Assembly (NCBI GenBank): GCA_928212115.1
Contig: CAKMRJ010003334.1
Coordinates: forward strand, 19,446,809 to 19,510,808
Source: Lactuca virosa
Taxonomy: Eukaryota > Streptophyta > Magnoliopsida > Asterales > Asteraceae
Length of the DNA: 64,000 nt
Direction of reading: 5' to 3'
The notes under the pieces were generated by a model, which worked only from the letters and a program-made list of their open reading frames with translations, made no database searches and was not told the DNA's origin. Below, one piece after another: positions 35,109-46,671 of the stretch (position 1 is its first letter; every line of letters starts with the position of its first letter). The position numbers and the translations under genes were made by a program.

Positions 35109-35429
35109 TTAGAATGACATATACATAATTTAAAATTTTATAAGGACATTAAGTAATACTCAAAATATAAAAGAATATTTATGAAATTTCTGTAGAGTAA
35201 TCTATATTTCATATCAATAGCACCATGAATTTTTTGGATGGAAATCTATTTTGGCCATGTTTTGGTCATTTTGTAAACTTTCTGAGTCTCTAACAAAACT
35301 CTTTTCATAAAATCGAGTTAGTGTCATTTCTATAGTTTATGATGTTTGTTAGAATGGAAATCAACTTACAAAAATGTATATTTTTTGAGGGTATTTTGGT
35401 CATATTGTGAAAGTTGTGAGTAATAGTAG

Positions 35430-36207
35430 CCATGATCATAGGTGGGTATCCGCCTCATTTCGCCGGAACCGAAACACGACGGTTCATGTGATATTAGAAC
35501 AGGAACTGGAACCGTTGTAGGCGGTTCTTAAATTTTTGGAATAGTATCGGAGCTAGCAGTTCGGGTTCAGGTAGCCCGGTTATGTTATTTTTTTTAGTTT
35601 TGTTAATAAAAAATAATTCTTATTCATTGAAACAAAAAAGTAAATACTATAACTAGTTCATTACGATACAAGTTACACATAAAAAAAATTTGTTTAAAAA
35701 GATAATCTAAGTTGCTAAATATAAGTCATAAACCAAAGTTTGTTTTCGTACCATTAATTTGTTAATGTTATTTTGATGTGATAAAGTTATTTAACATCAG
35801 ATATTTTCAAAAGATATTATCATCACGTATGAACAAATTGTTTTACAGTCATTCATTCACATTCACATAAGACCATTTGTTAAAAAAAATTACAAATATG
35901 ACTTATTTAACATGTTACCTCCAAAATCCAGTTAGATACTCTCAACAAATGTCTTTGTCATCAACGTGGTTCACCCGATTCGTTTAAGTATTAAGTATTT
36001 TTAAATTTTAATATTTCTGAACTGGTTCTGATGATTAATCGACGAGTAACGGTTCCTAAAAAATGAAAATCAGAACCGAAATCGGTCATTGGCGGTTCCC
36101 ATATTTAGGAACCGTAACCAGAACTACGGACTTCGATTCTGGTTCCAGAACTAATAGTTTCGATTCTGAAAGTGGGTACCTATATCCGTGCGCACCCCTA
36201 TTTTGAG
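35430..36207. mobile_element. Possible decayed hAT-type MITE rich in GGAACCG
   Basis: Edges read TAGGTGGGTATCCG and, inverted, TAGGGGTGCGCACGG, a loose match. The interior has many GAACCG/CGGTTC phrases in both directions, like the two better hAT elements at 46070 and 55419. I could not find an 8-bp target duplication. Confidence 0.35.
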
Positions 36208-37584
36208 CAAATTCTTTATAAGTGCATGTTGCTAATGTTCTTATAGTCTTATAAATTGATTGAAATTAACACTAAGTTGTTGAATGTATTGAGATGGGCT
36301 AGAATGAGTAAAACGGGAAATTTTTTGAAAATGTTAAATCTACAACAGTTTACATGGCACGTCACCTGGATGAACGCAACGCGTCGCAATAAATGATAGC
36401 AATATACTTTGTTAAAACGTGACGCATATAAGATTACACGCGGCATATTTGTAAGTAGAATTTCATAACAAAATGATGCCAAAACGTGACATGCAAGGGG
36501 ATTATAAGTGACGCGTTCGTTGTGTGTAGTTGTATGAGATGATAGGCTATTACTGAATTTTTGCTAGGTGTTATATCATCATGATACCTACGGGTTGTAT
36601 ACGAGTTAACTCATCTAGATTCTAAATAATTGGTGAATCTAACATACCATAATAAAATTGAGGAGCATGATTTAAAAGTGCTTAAATGTAACAATTGCAA
36701 AAATTGTCGCAAATCGCTAATCACCAAACATAAAGACCGTCAAACATAATAGACTTAAATTGAAGCGTGTATCAATCTATGAAAAAAATACAAGATTTCG
36801 TATTCCAAAATACAAGGAAAATCAGTCTAAACGTCCAAAAAAATATAAAAATAAGTGCATGAAAAATTGTGTTATTTTGTATGAATAATAATATATTCCG
36901 AAAGTACACATCGCCACGATCTCAGAAATATAAATTTCGTAAGAATATGACTTCGTAAGGAAAAGTTATGATTTTTCCAAATTTTAAAATCAATCACGCG
37001 CAAAAAATATGTGTCGTAAAAAGTTAAAGGAAAATCGGTTGAGTTTTAGCAGAAGCTATGTAAAGGAGAATCAAAGTACTCCTCATTATAAAACCGAAGA
37101 GACAAATAATGTTAAAATCAAAATTTCTACGAGAAAGATATGATTTTTGCAAAGTCATTTAGAGTATATAAAAATATGGGGAAAAAATAAATTCAAAATT
37201 AGCCAATACCACCTAAAGAAAAGTTGTAGTACTCGTCGATAGCTACGTGAGGATATAATAAACATCGAAAACAAAGTTTATATACGGAAGATACGTAATT
37301 TACAATATGGAAAAACCTATATAAATCCATCAAATCTTTTTTATATTTCCTAATAGGGTTTCTTCACTTTGAAACACTATAAGTAAGATACCAATAAAAT
37401 TAAACATATATACATGATAAATTGCTTAAAAATACAAACATATCTACATTATGTTTGACTTTTATTTAATATAACATCGTAAAAGAAATAAATCATAAGT
37501 ATTTATTATATGTCTGATTTGTGTGTTGTGTTTGTACAAACTTCAGAATGAAAAAAAAACATCAGAAAGCATCTAAAACACAAT

Positions 37585-37674
37585 TGTAACATCCAATTTT
37601 TCAATCCAAAATTTTCATTTTTTTAACCTCATAATAAAACATGTCTCATAAAACCCATCAAAAGAAAACCATAA
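37585..37674 (-). repeat. LTR fragment F (end only)
   Basis: TGTAACATCC start and AAAATTTTCATTT resemble the end of LTR A in the same orientation. It is cut after 90 bp by element D. Confidence 0.6.
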
Positions 37675-38299
37675 TGTCACGGACCGAGCAACTGGAAAAT
37701 TCCACGATTATCTAGAGAACTCTTGAACGATCAAGTATACTCGAGAAGTCTCCGGAGAGATCAAGAATGCTCTACGGGACCCTGGAAGATACTAGAATAT
37801 TATAGATGTCCGTGGAACAAAGGAGAACGATCCGGAATAATCAAGAAGGCACTAGACGAAGCTAGAACGACCCGGAAGACTTTGGAACGATCTAGAACAC
37901 GCTAGATCATACAAGAACGATTTGGATAATGTTAGGACGACCTAGAGATTTCTAGAACATCGTAGACAAGTATACCATATTCTAGAGTCTTGTAAAATCC
38001 ATGTATATAATAGGAAGAGTCTAGATTAGTCATGAATGATCGGGACCTAGAAACTTCCATTTGAGGAGGTGTAAGGTTCCTATAAATAGGGAGAAGGGCT
38101 CATTTGCCCAAGCCATCGAGAAGTTGCCTTGTAAAGAAGTTGAGTTATATAATAGAAGATTTCTTGAAGTGTCCCTTGTCGTAACTCTTGCTTCCTAAGT
38201 TCGTTAGTACATCTAGATCGTCGAAGTTAGCCTGACTTAGTCGGAGAAGCACTAAGTGGCACACGGTATTGACTAGTCTAAAAGAGTCATCCCGTGACA
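37675..38299 (+). repeat. Element D 5' LTR
   Basis: 625 bp with perfect 8-bp ends, TGTCACGG...CCGTGACA. TATA box TATAAATA at 38091-38098. The region upstream of it (about 37700-37990) is a degenerate array of AGAACGA, CTAGAA and GGAAGA phrases. Confidence 0.9.
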
Positions 38300-38301
38300 A
38301 G

Positions 38302-38314
38302 TGGTATCAGAGCC
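38302..38314 (+). promoter_or_regulatory. Primer binding site (initiator tRNA-Met), element D
   Basis: TGGTATCAGAGCC two bases after the LTR end. Confidence 0.92.
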
Positions 38315-38343
38315 AGAGTTCGTACGAGCAAGAGATCATAGCA

Positions 38344-38876
38344 ATGGAAGGAGGAAGTGATGTAGCTAACATTCCCCCTGTCGTCAAAGAGAAAGGAAGG
38401 AAGTCCAGGAGGAGGGACCAATCCGTTGACCCTTTTGCAAGCTTAGAAAACAAGCTTACAAAGGTGGAGATTAGCGTCGGTGAGATCCTTGAGTGGAAGG
38501 ATACCGTCGATCAATTCGTTGCTGAGATAAGTGACACGAGCGATGGATTGAAGGAGACCATCGGTGTCATCAAGGAAGAAGTCATTGGACTTATCAACAC
38601 CTTGCAGAATGAGTTCCGTGAGAAGGTAGACGCATTACAAGCCAAAGTAAACTTGTGCAAGGCAGCAATCGCCGAAGGGACCATTGCGAGAACGTTGCTG
38701 CACACAGAAGCACCCAAACCATTGAAGTATGGAGGTAAACGTGATCCCAAAGAACTTGGCGAATTCTTTTGGTCGATGGAATGCTACTTCAATGCTAGTC
38801 AAGTGAAGGACGACAAGACGAAGGTAGATACAGCCGTACTTTATCTATGCGAGAGTGCAGCTCTATGGTGGCGAAG
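38344..38876 (+). pseudogene. gag: Element D gag, truncated
   Basis: The first ATG after the primer site (38344) opens a frame of 178 codons. A basic N-terminal stretch (KSRRR) is followed by a long heptad-like region (residues about 35-110), probably a coiled coil, then the start of the retrotransposon gag domain ending at the ALWW motif. This gag type, coiled coil before the capsid domain, differs from A and C and fits another chromovirus-like clade such as Reina, which is a tentative assignment. The frame continues a few residues into LTR G by chance. Confidence 0.75.
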
Positions 38877-39680
38877 TGTCACACCCCGAAACCGATGGCG
38901 GAAACGTTCCGGGGCGGAGGACGTCATGTATAGCATCACAACCAATGAATAACAACAATCATAGCAACACAACCATTACAGTGAATACTTAAATAAAAAT
39001 GTTTACATCAGTCTGAAACTTAGTTTGAATTACATCCAATAGTTTTGTATAGTAAAAACTTAAAAACTCTTTATGCTTCAGTTCCTCAAAATCCAGCAAG
39101 TACCTGTCTACTGATTTCCTGAGAATACAAGCAGTTTGAAAGTATCAGCATAAAGCTGGTGAGTTCATAAGCGGTAATTTGTAATGAAAAACTTGTTGAT
39201 GAGCTAGCCGAAATGTTTGTGTAGTCTCAAGAAAATCCGATATTTTCTTTAGTGAAAAATGTAGTATTATCAGTTCTGTAATAAACCATGATTATCTGTA
39301 TGCTTACAAGAAAATCCGATATTTTCTTTAGTGAAAATGTAGCGTTACCGATTTCGTATAAAACCATGAATGTTCGTTTCTGAAAACTGTAGTGATATGC
39401 GAAAATACTACCTCATGTGACTATCTAAAGCTAATCATGAAGTATAAGTATTTTATATGTAAAACCATAGCATAAATGGTTCTGTTTTGGAAACCCTGGC
39501 TCGGCCAGTATGCATAGTGTGTTTTAGTTCTATTTGGTATAAATAAAACCGTTGAAGAGTGTCAGGTTTGTAAACTAAAGGTGATTTATACATAATGTGA
39601 GTCGTATAACCATGCTTGATATGACTGGTGACCTTTCCAACGTTCTTCAGGCGTCGAGTGAAATGACATTTGTACATCTC

Positions 39681-39824
39681 AGGCGTGCCCGCCTAACTGT
39701 AGCTAGCAGTCCAGATGTGGGATTGTCAGTCCCGAATAGATCTATTCACAAATCTCACGCTCTCCCTCCAGGAGACTCTGGTTATACTATGGTAGGATTT
39801 ATCCCTGTACACCTAAGGGTACAG
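39681..39824 (-). repeat. Hairpin ladder in LTR G
   Basis: AGGCG-TGCC-CGCCT (39681-39694), GGGA...TCCC (39719-39733), GAATAGATCTATTC (39734-39747), TCTCC-CTCCA-GGAGA (39761-39775), CTGTAC...GTACAG (39805-39824). Several match the ladder in K with changed but still paired stems. Confidence 0.85.
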
Positions 39825-40265
39825 TAGTGAAGTATCGCCTCACAGTATCGTACAATCTAGTTTACATGTAGTGTAGTAGCGTTCTACCGTAGTGAAAATC
39901 CATATGTATACCTGGGGTGCTTGACCTACCCTGTCAGGCATATCTTGGTGCCCAACCTACCTTCTGGTTTATTTCAACCGGTTATAGGTCTATCTCACCC
40001 CTACTACTACCACATAATAACATATCATAACATACTGTCAGACATATCTGGGTGCCTGACCTACCCTCCTGTAACGACCCAAAAATCAAGGGTAAAATTT
40101 TCATTTTTAAATGTAGCTAAAGCATTGATACCATTTGTTTCAAATATTTCAAATCATCATTAAATAAAATATTTATCAGAGTTTATCCCAAAATCATTCA
40201 TTGCGGAAATCATAGGTGTGTGCACTGCGATCAATCCGAGCCCTTCTTTTCGAAATCGATGATAC

Positions 40266-41008
40266 CTGAAACCATAAACAAAACTGTAAGCGCGAAGCTT
40301 AGTGAGTTTCCCCAGAGCATACCCACACAATCCACATAACCACATAATCCATATCAGCTATAACAGCTACATAAACCGTAACAATCGCATCAGCATGCAT
40401 ATACACATATAAAGATGCCATGGAAACCCTCCATGGTCTTATTCATATACTCACGTAAATCATATCAACTACACCAGCCATGCATATAAACATATAGGGA
40501 AGCCGTGGAAACCCTCCAAGGTCTTACACTGGGTGCCCTGGAAACCCTCCAGGGTCTTAGCCCACTGCCATGGGAACCCCCACATGGTCTTCAATAACTA
40601 CCAATCAAACCATACATACCAACATATAAGCTAATCATGCAAACACATAAGGATGCCCGAGAAACCCTCCAGGGTCTTACACTGGATGTCATGGGAACCC
40701 CCACATGGTCTTAGCCCAATGCCATGGGAACCCCCACATGGTCTTAACTAAGGATGCCATGGAAACCCTCCAATGTCTTACACCTAAGTGCCCCGGGAAC
40801 CCCCCGAGGTCTTCCATGCAAGTATCACAAAGACCACTAGCATACCATGTACCACATAATCAATTAGCATACCACATAATCACTAGCATACTCCCTATCA
40901 CATAACCAACTAAAATGCCACATAATACAACTTCAACTACTGTATCACATATCATAAAATGGGCAGACATTGGTGCCTTAGACCCATTGGTATGGTGAGG
41001 AGACTCAC
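40266..41008 (-). other. Putative LTR-leader intron, 3.07 kb solo LTR
   Basis: Minus strand donor CAG/GTGAGT at 41008, acceptor TTTCAG/GTATC ending at 40266. Hairpin units fill 40418-40830. The conserved box is at 40286-40310. Confidence 0.6.
40418..40830 (-). repeat. Hairpin array, 3.07 kb solo LTR
   Basis: Examples: CCATGG-AAACCCT-CCATGG (40418-40436) and CCCTGG-AAACCCT-CCAGGG (40536-40554), plus CCATG...CATGG units. Stems change in pairs while the AAACCCT or GAACCCCC loop stays. Confidence 0.88.
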
Positions 41009-43504
41009 CTGACACTGCTGAAGTCCCGCAGATAGTCTCTAGCTGCTGGTTGACAGATTCCCAAACTGTCCACATCAAACAATACCCAATTAATAATTGG
41101 GTTCCAAGCCCAAGGTCCAACTCACACTCCAAAAGCCCAAAAGTCAAGTAATGGGCCAAAGCCCGATATATGGCCCAATTTTCAAAATTAGGCCCAGACC
41201 TCTACATGGTCTTTCCTTAAGGCCCTTCCAATTATTCTAGTCCAAACTCTTGGTATTCCCATGGCCCAATATCACATAATCATAAAGGCCTAGTTATGGC
41301 TGATATTTGGCCCAATTTTCCAAATTGGGCCCAAGTCTCTCACATGGGCCTTATCCTAAAACCCATATAATTATTTAGTCCATTTGCTTATTCTTGGAAA
41401 ACCCATTCATAGTCCAATCACCAAAGCCCAATAGGAAGGCCCAATTCAAGGCCCGAGTGAGATTAGGGTTTTCGCATGAAATGATGATTAGGGTTAAGTA
41501 TTTCTTACTTAACTCCTTAGGTACTTAATCCGTTAAGTCCAATATTGCCTTAAGTTAATTTTCCAATGATTATTAATTAATATTTTAACTCTACTAAATA
41601 ATTCCCGTGCGTGTCCCGATAAATCCCCAAAATTAGGGTTTTAAGCCATTAGGGCTTTCCAAACCCTAATTAGGGTTTCCTACCCAATACTAGCCCATTA
41701 GTCAATTGGTTGGGATTGAAGGTCACTTTGGGCCTCATTGGGCCCATTAGGGTTTTATTAGGTCAATTAGGGTTTCCTTGGGCCCATTAGCGCTCCATTG
41801 GGCCCGCTAGGGTTTCATGCATCCCAAACGAATCAAACACAACTAGGCAAAGCACACTGCCACCCGACACGACGGCTGGTGGCGGCAGGAGGCGGCAGCC
41901 ACCACCCTACGGTGGTGGTTGTTTTGAGTTTTCTTTGATTATTCCTACCCTATTACAGTTTTACAATGCAGATATCAAACAACACACACACACTAAGCTA
42001 AACACACACACAGCCACCTTGTGGTGGCCAGCGGTGGTAGATGGTGGCAGCCACCACCTCACGGCGGTGGTGGTGACTTCTTTCCAGATTCTGGCCAATG
42101 GTTGCTTACACATAGCCTACATCGCACACACTACGTTACACACACATCCTTTTTGCTATGAAAATAAACCAAACACCCACCTATGGTGGGCGGCGACGGC
42201 AGTAGCAGTGTTGACAGAGACAACCACCATGGTCAGCCGCCATGGTGGCTCTTCTTGACTACTCACGACGTCCGGGTACAACGACTTCTTCAGCCGCTCA
42301 GAGTGGCGGCGGTAACGGTGGCCATGGCTACGAAGAAATGGAGAATAGAAAGGTGTTGCGGTGGCGACAGACGCGGCTGGGCTTAGCACTGATGAACGGA
42401 AAGAGGTTGCAACCGGGAGTACAGCAACAACAACTACGGTGATAGATTCGCCCTTCCGAATTCCGATATAGCGCGACGTCACCCAAGGAAGAGGTTACCG
42501 TCAGTCTTCGATATCGTAGGTATAGCAGCGCCTTCGTCTTCGGTGAGGCTTTCTCCGGCCGTTCACGACGTCACAACCAGCATGGGCTGTGCTGCTGTGG
42601 TGGTGGTACTCGACGACTCCAGCAGATGGTGGTTTGGCGACTCGACAGAAGGGTGTAGCGACGCCAGAGTTGAAGACGGAGGAAGGGATGGCGGCTGGTG
42701 TGAAGGGAGACATAAGGTGGCAGCTACTCATCCGATTAGGGTTAGGGTTACAAGGGTGGACGGCTTATATATCCGCTACATCCAAACTTTGGTCCATAAT
42801 GACACTCTTAGTCCCTCCTTCCTTATTTTCTTTCAATATAAATCCCAAATTTACCATTTGACACCTCCATGACAAATTCTTTTCAGCTTAGGTACATAAT
42901 TTACTCTTTTAGCCCCAGCCATTCAAAAACCTTTCATATTAAGTCCAAATGATACCAAACACCCCCCTGACATCTAAAATCCTTTGCAAAATAAATCCTG
43001 AAATTACACTTTAACCCCCGAATAATCTAATTTATAACTTTGGCTCCCCAAAACCCACTCCCCATTAAATAATACGGGTTTAGGGCGATCATTCGTTCAT
43101 CAATTTTATCTATTTACTTATTTTATAAACATGATGTTACACATCCGGTTTATCTCAACCGACTACGGGGTCTATTCCACCCTCCTACAACTACCACATA
43201 ACACATAGCATATAAGCACACGAATCTATACTGATAGTAGCATAGCAGATAATTATCACAAAGACAACCATCTCTACTATAAACAACTACTAGTAGACCG
43301 ACCTTGGTGCCTTAGACCCACTACTACCAGGAAGGTAACTCACCTCGAATGCTGTAAAGTAGCTGAAAAATCCTCGACTCTGAAATCAACCCAACTCAAA
43401 CCTCTACACATAAAAGATTTCCTTTAATTACCCTTTCATACTCATAACCCCTTAGGGGTCAACTTCGGTCAAAGTCAAAGTTAAAGTCAAAGTCAACATT
43501 CCAA

Positions 43505-44546
43505 GTTGACTCAACTCGCCGAGTTGGCCCTTCAACTCACCGAGTTACATAAATCATAAAATCCTAAATTCGCGATCCAACTCGTTGAGTTCTTCCTATC
43601 AACAGGATCGGTACATCTCAAATCAACCCGTCGAGTCCATCCTTGTACTCGTCGAGTTTTTCCTTTTAACAGAATCAGAACGCTTCGACCCAACTCGTCG
43701 AGTTCTTCAGTCTGTTAAGCCTTCTTAAGGCATTAAGCCATTATTCTTCAAATCTAAGTCCCATATTCCAGATTTGGGCCGAAAACATACCTAGGAGGGT
43801 AAAGTTTCCAACTTTACCCATTAAAACCCATCCTAGAAGAAATGATCTCTAACCCTAACTCAAAATGGCTTAGATCCAACTCCAAAAGCCATCAAAACTT
43901 CAAGATAGACCATGAGGCCATAGATCTGGACTTAAGGGACAATTTGGTCACATAAAGTTCCCATCTTGCTTGCATGCATGACCTAATAAGGGCTCAAAAG
44001 ACGAAATGATGGTCCCAAAGGTTGCATGGGACTTCCTTGGCCATAAAGTTGGCACCTTTATGCCATGAGAGCCTCTTAAGGTCCTAGATCTGAATTGCTC
44101 TCCACTTGGGACGTCCAACTCCTAACTAATCATCACCTTTGGACCAAAACAAGCAAAAAAGAACACTAAATGGAGATCTAATCAACTACTTGGCAAGTTT
44201 GAAACTTGATTACCAGAAAGTGTCGACAATGGAGTGAGGTTTCTAGATCTAGCAACTCCTCCTTGTTCCTTCAAGCTTCCCTTCCTTCCAAGAGCTTCAA
44301 GCACCCACAAAACACTCAAAATGGCTCACAATCACTCAAATATGCTTTAGGGTTTCGAGGTTTAGGGTTAGAGACTTGGAGGCTGGAAATGAGGCCAAAA
44401 CCTAGAGCTTAAGTTGTTTAAAAAGGGTGCAAAGTCCTGATTTTAGGGTTTCCCAAACCCAGTCCAACTCATCGAGTTGGTCTTCCAAAACCACGCGGCC
44501 TTGATTTCCAACACGTCGAGTTCTTCCCCATGGACTCGACGAGTTG
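43505..44546 (-). repeat. Two ACTCGnCGAGT box clusters in LTR G
   Basis: Clusters at 43505-43706 and 44462-44546 (minus orientation: the latter is upstream of the promoter). Some boxes are mutated. Confidence 0.75.
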
Positions 44547-44604
44547 GCTTTCTAATTGAATATTTTTCTTTCCTTAATCGGCCTTCTAGATTCCGGGTGT
44601 TACA

Positions 44605-45520
44605 GAAGATCTGAAGGATTAGAGAGTAGATTCATGCAGGTAATCATGTGGTTCGTAGTTCCAACCAATATTAGCATTTCATTATGATTCTATATGCATT
44701 TACTTTCTGAATTAAGGATTAAAACCCTTTTGCTTTGTGTTTATGATTAGATGAATCCTTGAATTTGTGGATTAATTGCTATTTGGATTGTTTATTCGTG
44801 TTTAATTTATTTTGTCGAGTTTGATTGAAGATCCATATGTGTTAAAGATTGTTACTTTGTTCTCTATTGCTAAATTAATAAGAGTTTAGATGACCATCTA
44901 TTTGTGTTAATTTGAATCATAGTTGTCCAGTGACCATTGGTGATTATGACTGGAGTTTTGACCAAAACCTAGGGTTAGGAAATAAAGTAATGAACTTTAA
45001 TGTGTGTGCATGATTAGAATGACTATTCTCTGCATGATTTAACTCCTATGACCATTAGGATTAAATAAGATCAAATCTTGCTTAATACGAACAAAATACT
45101 GATTTGCATGATTGTTTGTTCACCTAATCAATGAATTAATCGTTGTATTGAAATCAAAGGATTAGTAGCGTGACCATGACACTAGTCATTTTAGGAATCG
45201 ATGAATATTGAATAAATATCCATTGTATCGGTAGTTAGCCATTAATTTAAGATGTAATTTATCTAGACCAAAGTACCTAAAGAAATTTGTCTTCCAGTCA
45301 GTTTATTGATATTTGATGTTAAGTGGTATTCAAACTATTTAATAAAACTCTTCTTATTACTTATGTGTTTGCGTAACCTATAATCAAACCTTCTAAATTT
45401 AATTCATCACCGTTCCCCTTGTGTTCGACACATGTTATTACCACAATTATACTATTACACGATTAAGTTCACTACCTAGTGTGTGTGTGTGTGTGTGTTA
45501 GTCCAGTTGCGATAAATTTT
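44605..45520 (+). repeat. Direct repeat E, left copy
   Basis: Matches 48573-49480 closely from GAAGATCTGAAGGATT to TTGCGATAAATT. A (GT)n stretch at 45480-45499 is longer than in the right copy. Cut on its left by LTR G. Probably the 3' part of an LTR. Confidence 0.88.
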
Positions 45521-45663
45521 GTTTTCCATGTTGATTCTCTTGATGTTTCAGATCTTTGCAGAATTTTTGCCCTTCGGATGCTTTCAGAAATTTTATCAAT
45601 TAGGGGTTGAATGTTGATTTTTCACGACAGAAAAACTTGTACGATTTTTTGAAGATTACATTT

Positions 45664-45813
45664 TTTTTTAGAAAGGGAACTTCCCTAACGAGGGTTTCCG
45701 GGCCAGCTTTCGCGCACCGACTAATCCCCCGCTGCAAACATGAGGCTTTGCCTCATGCCCTGGAGTCACTGCAGGCGAACCTCCATGGCCACAAGGGCTG
45801 AGTGGTGCCAGGA
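45664..45813 (-). mobile_element. tRNA-type SINE
   Basis: 150 bp between two copies of TTTGAAGATTACATTT (45648-45663 and 45814-45829). On the minus strand it begins TCCTGGCACCACTCAGCC, has a box-B-like GGTTCGCCTGC about 30 bases in, and ends in an A run. This matches a tRNA-derived plant SINE, close in style to the Au family (from memory). Confidence 0.85.
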
Positions 45814-46069
45814 TTTGAAGATTACATTTAAGGACCATGATTTTGGATAAGTGTGGGGTTCCCACTTAATGAAGAAAAAAGTTTTGAATGAACTTTACAG
45901 AAAGAAATGACCGGGAGTGGTCCTTACCATTATGAAGAGTCGATGCATTACTTTGGATCTTACAAGGTTCTCTGAGAAGACACCATGACGTGGTTATCAT
46001 CACCATGTCGTGGTAATTGATTTTATCGCAAAAGTATCCGACCATAACCACGACGTAGCACCACTTGAC

Positions 46070-46671
46070 TAGGGATGTGCGTTTGGACCGAATACCCGAA
46101 CCGAACCGACCCGAATTAGGACCGAATAAGTTATTTGGGTCGGTTCTCGGGTATCTATTTTTTTCCAATTCGGGTTTCGGGTTATTCGGTCCGGGTTACC
46201 CGAATAAAGGTTTAATCGGGCCAAAAACACCGACCCGGAAAGTGAATAGTCTTGAACCGAATAACCCAAATAAACTGAAATGACCCAAATAACCCAAATA
46301 AACCGAAATGGTACGAATAACCCAAATAAGGAAATTTTATATTTAGTTCGAGAAAAAATAATATTAAATTAATATTTTTTTATTCTTGAACTAGATATTG
46401 AATTTCCTTATTTGGGTTATTCGGGCCATTTCGGTTTATTTGGGTTATTCAGGTCATTTCGGTTTATTTAGGTTATTTGGTTCGAAAACATAGTGTAAAT
46501 GTTTATTTGGGTTATTTCGGTCCTTTCGGATTAATAACCGAACCAAAACCCGTATTACCCAAACCGAACCGGTCCCGTATTAGTATAATCGGTCTGGGTT
46601 TCGGTTCTCACTTTTCATCCAATTCGGGTTTCGGGTTATTCGGGTCGGTTCCGGCCCGAAGCACATCCCTA
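46070..46671. mobile_element. hAT-type MITE
   Basis: 602 bp with perfect 11-bp inverted ends TAGGGATGTGC...GCACATCCCTA and an 8-bp duplication CACTTGAC at 46062-46069 and 46672-46679. The interior is packed with CCGAACCGA / TTCGGGTT phrases in both directions. No transposase. Confidence 0.93.

Larger units (their letters stand above)
34082..37584. other. AT-rich non-coding DNA, no gene
   Basis: No protein-like frame. Contents: a (TA)n tract at about 35056-35104, a repeat rich in GGAACCG/CGGTTC phrases (35430-36207), and at about 36690-37360 a sequence with AAAGTTATGATTTTT and TACTCGTCGATA phrases that resembles the upstream part of an old LTR. Confidence 0.5.
37675..38876 (+). mobile_element. 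Element D: 5' part of a Ty3/gypsy retrotransposon
   Basis: LTR (37675-38299), primer site and the first 178 codons of gag are present, then the sequence breaks off at 38876 where LTR G begins. No other part of D is found in the window. Confidence 0.85.
40070..43141 (-). mobile_element. 3.07 kb solo LTR inserted in G
   Basis: TGTAACGACCC to GATGTTACA, flanked by CCTCC (40065-40069) and CATCC (43142-43146), one mismatch. The joined flanks read through as LTR G sequence. No gag or pol lies inside. It carries the leader-intron module (40266-41008) and, at about 41870-42750, a GC-rich stretch full of GGTGGT/CGGCGG triplets. The short frames there are in several conflicting phases, so I do not call them genes. 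Confidence 0.85.
38877..44604 (-). mobile_element. LTR G, interrupted by a solo LTR
   Basis: Starts TGTCACACCCCG, ends GGGTGTTACA. Without the insertion it is about 2.65 kb. It is the same family as solo LTR K: its left 60 bp match K's end inverted. It has the core promoter (44414-44453, minus), ACTCGnCGAGT clusters (43505-43706 and 44462-44546), and hairpins at 39681-39824. The two flanks belong to different elements (D on the left, E on the right), so it is not a simple insertion. Confidence 0.75.

Noticed and set aside
38269..38343. Upstream extension of D gag
   Set aside because: It lies in the LTR and primer site and lacks an ATG; the ATG at 38344 is the likely start.
42156..42872. Overlapping short frames in the GC-rich tract
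   Set aside because: Several phases on both strands are open at once, and translations are simple triplet repeats inside a solo LTR.
45664..45813. Possible functional tRNA gene
   Set aside because: The tRNA-like start is part of a SINE with an A tail and target duplications; it lacks a full cloverleaf.
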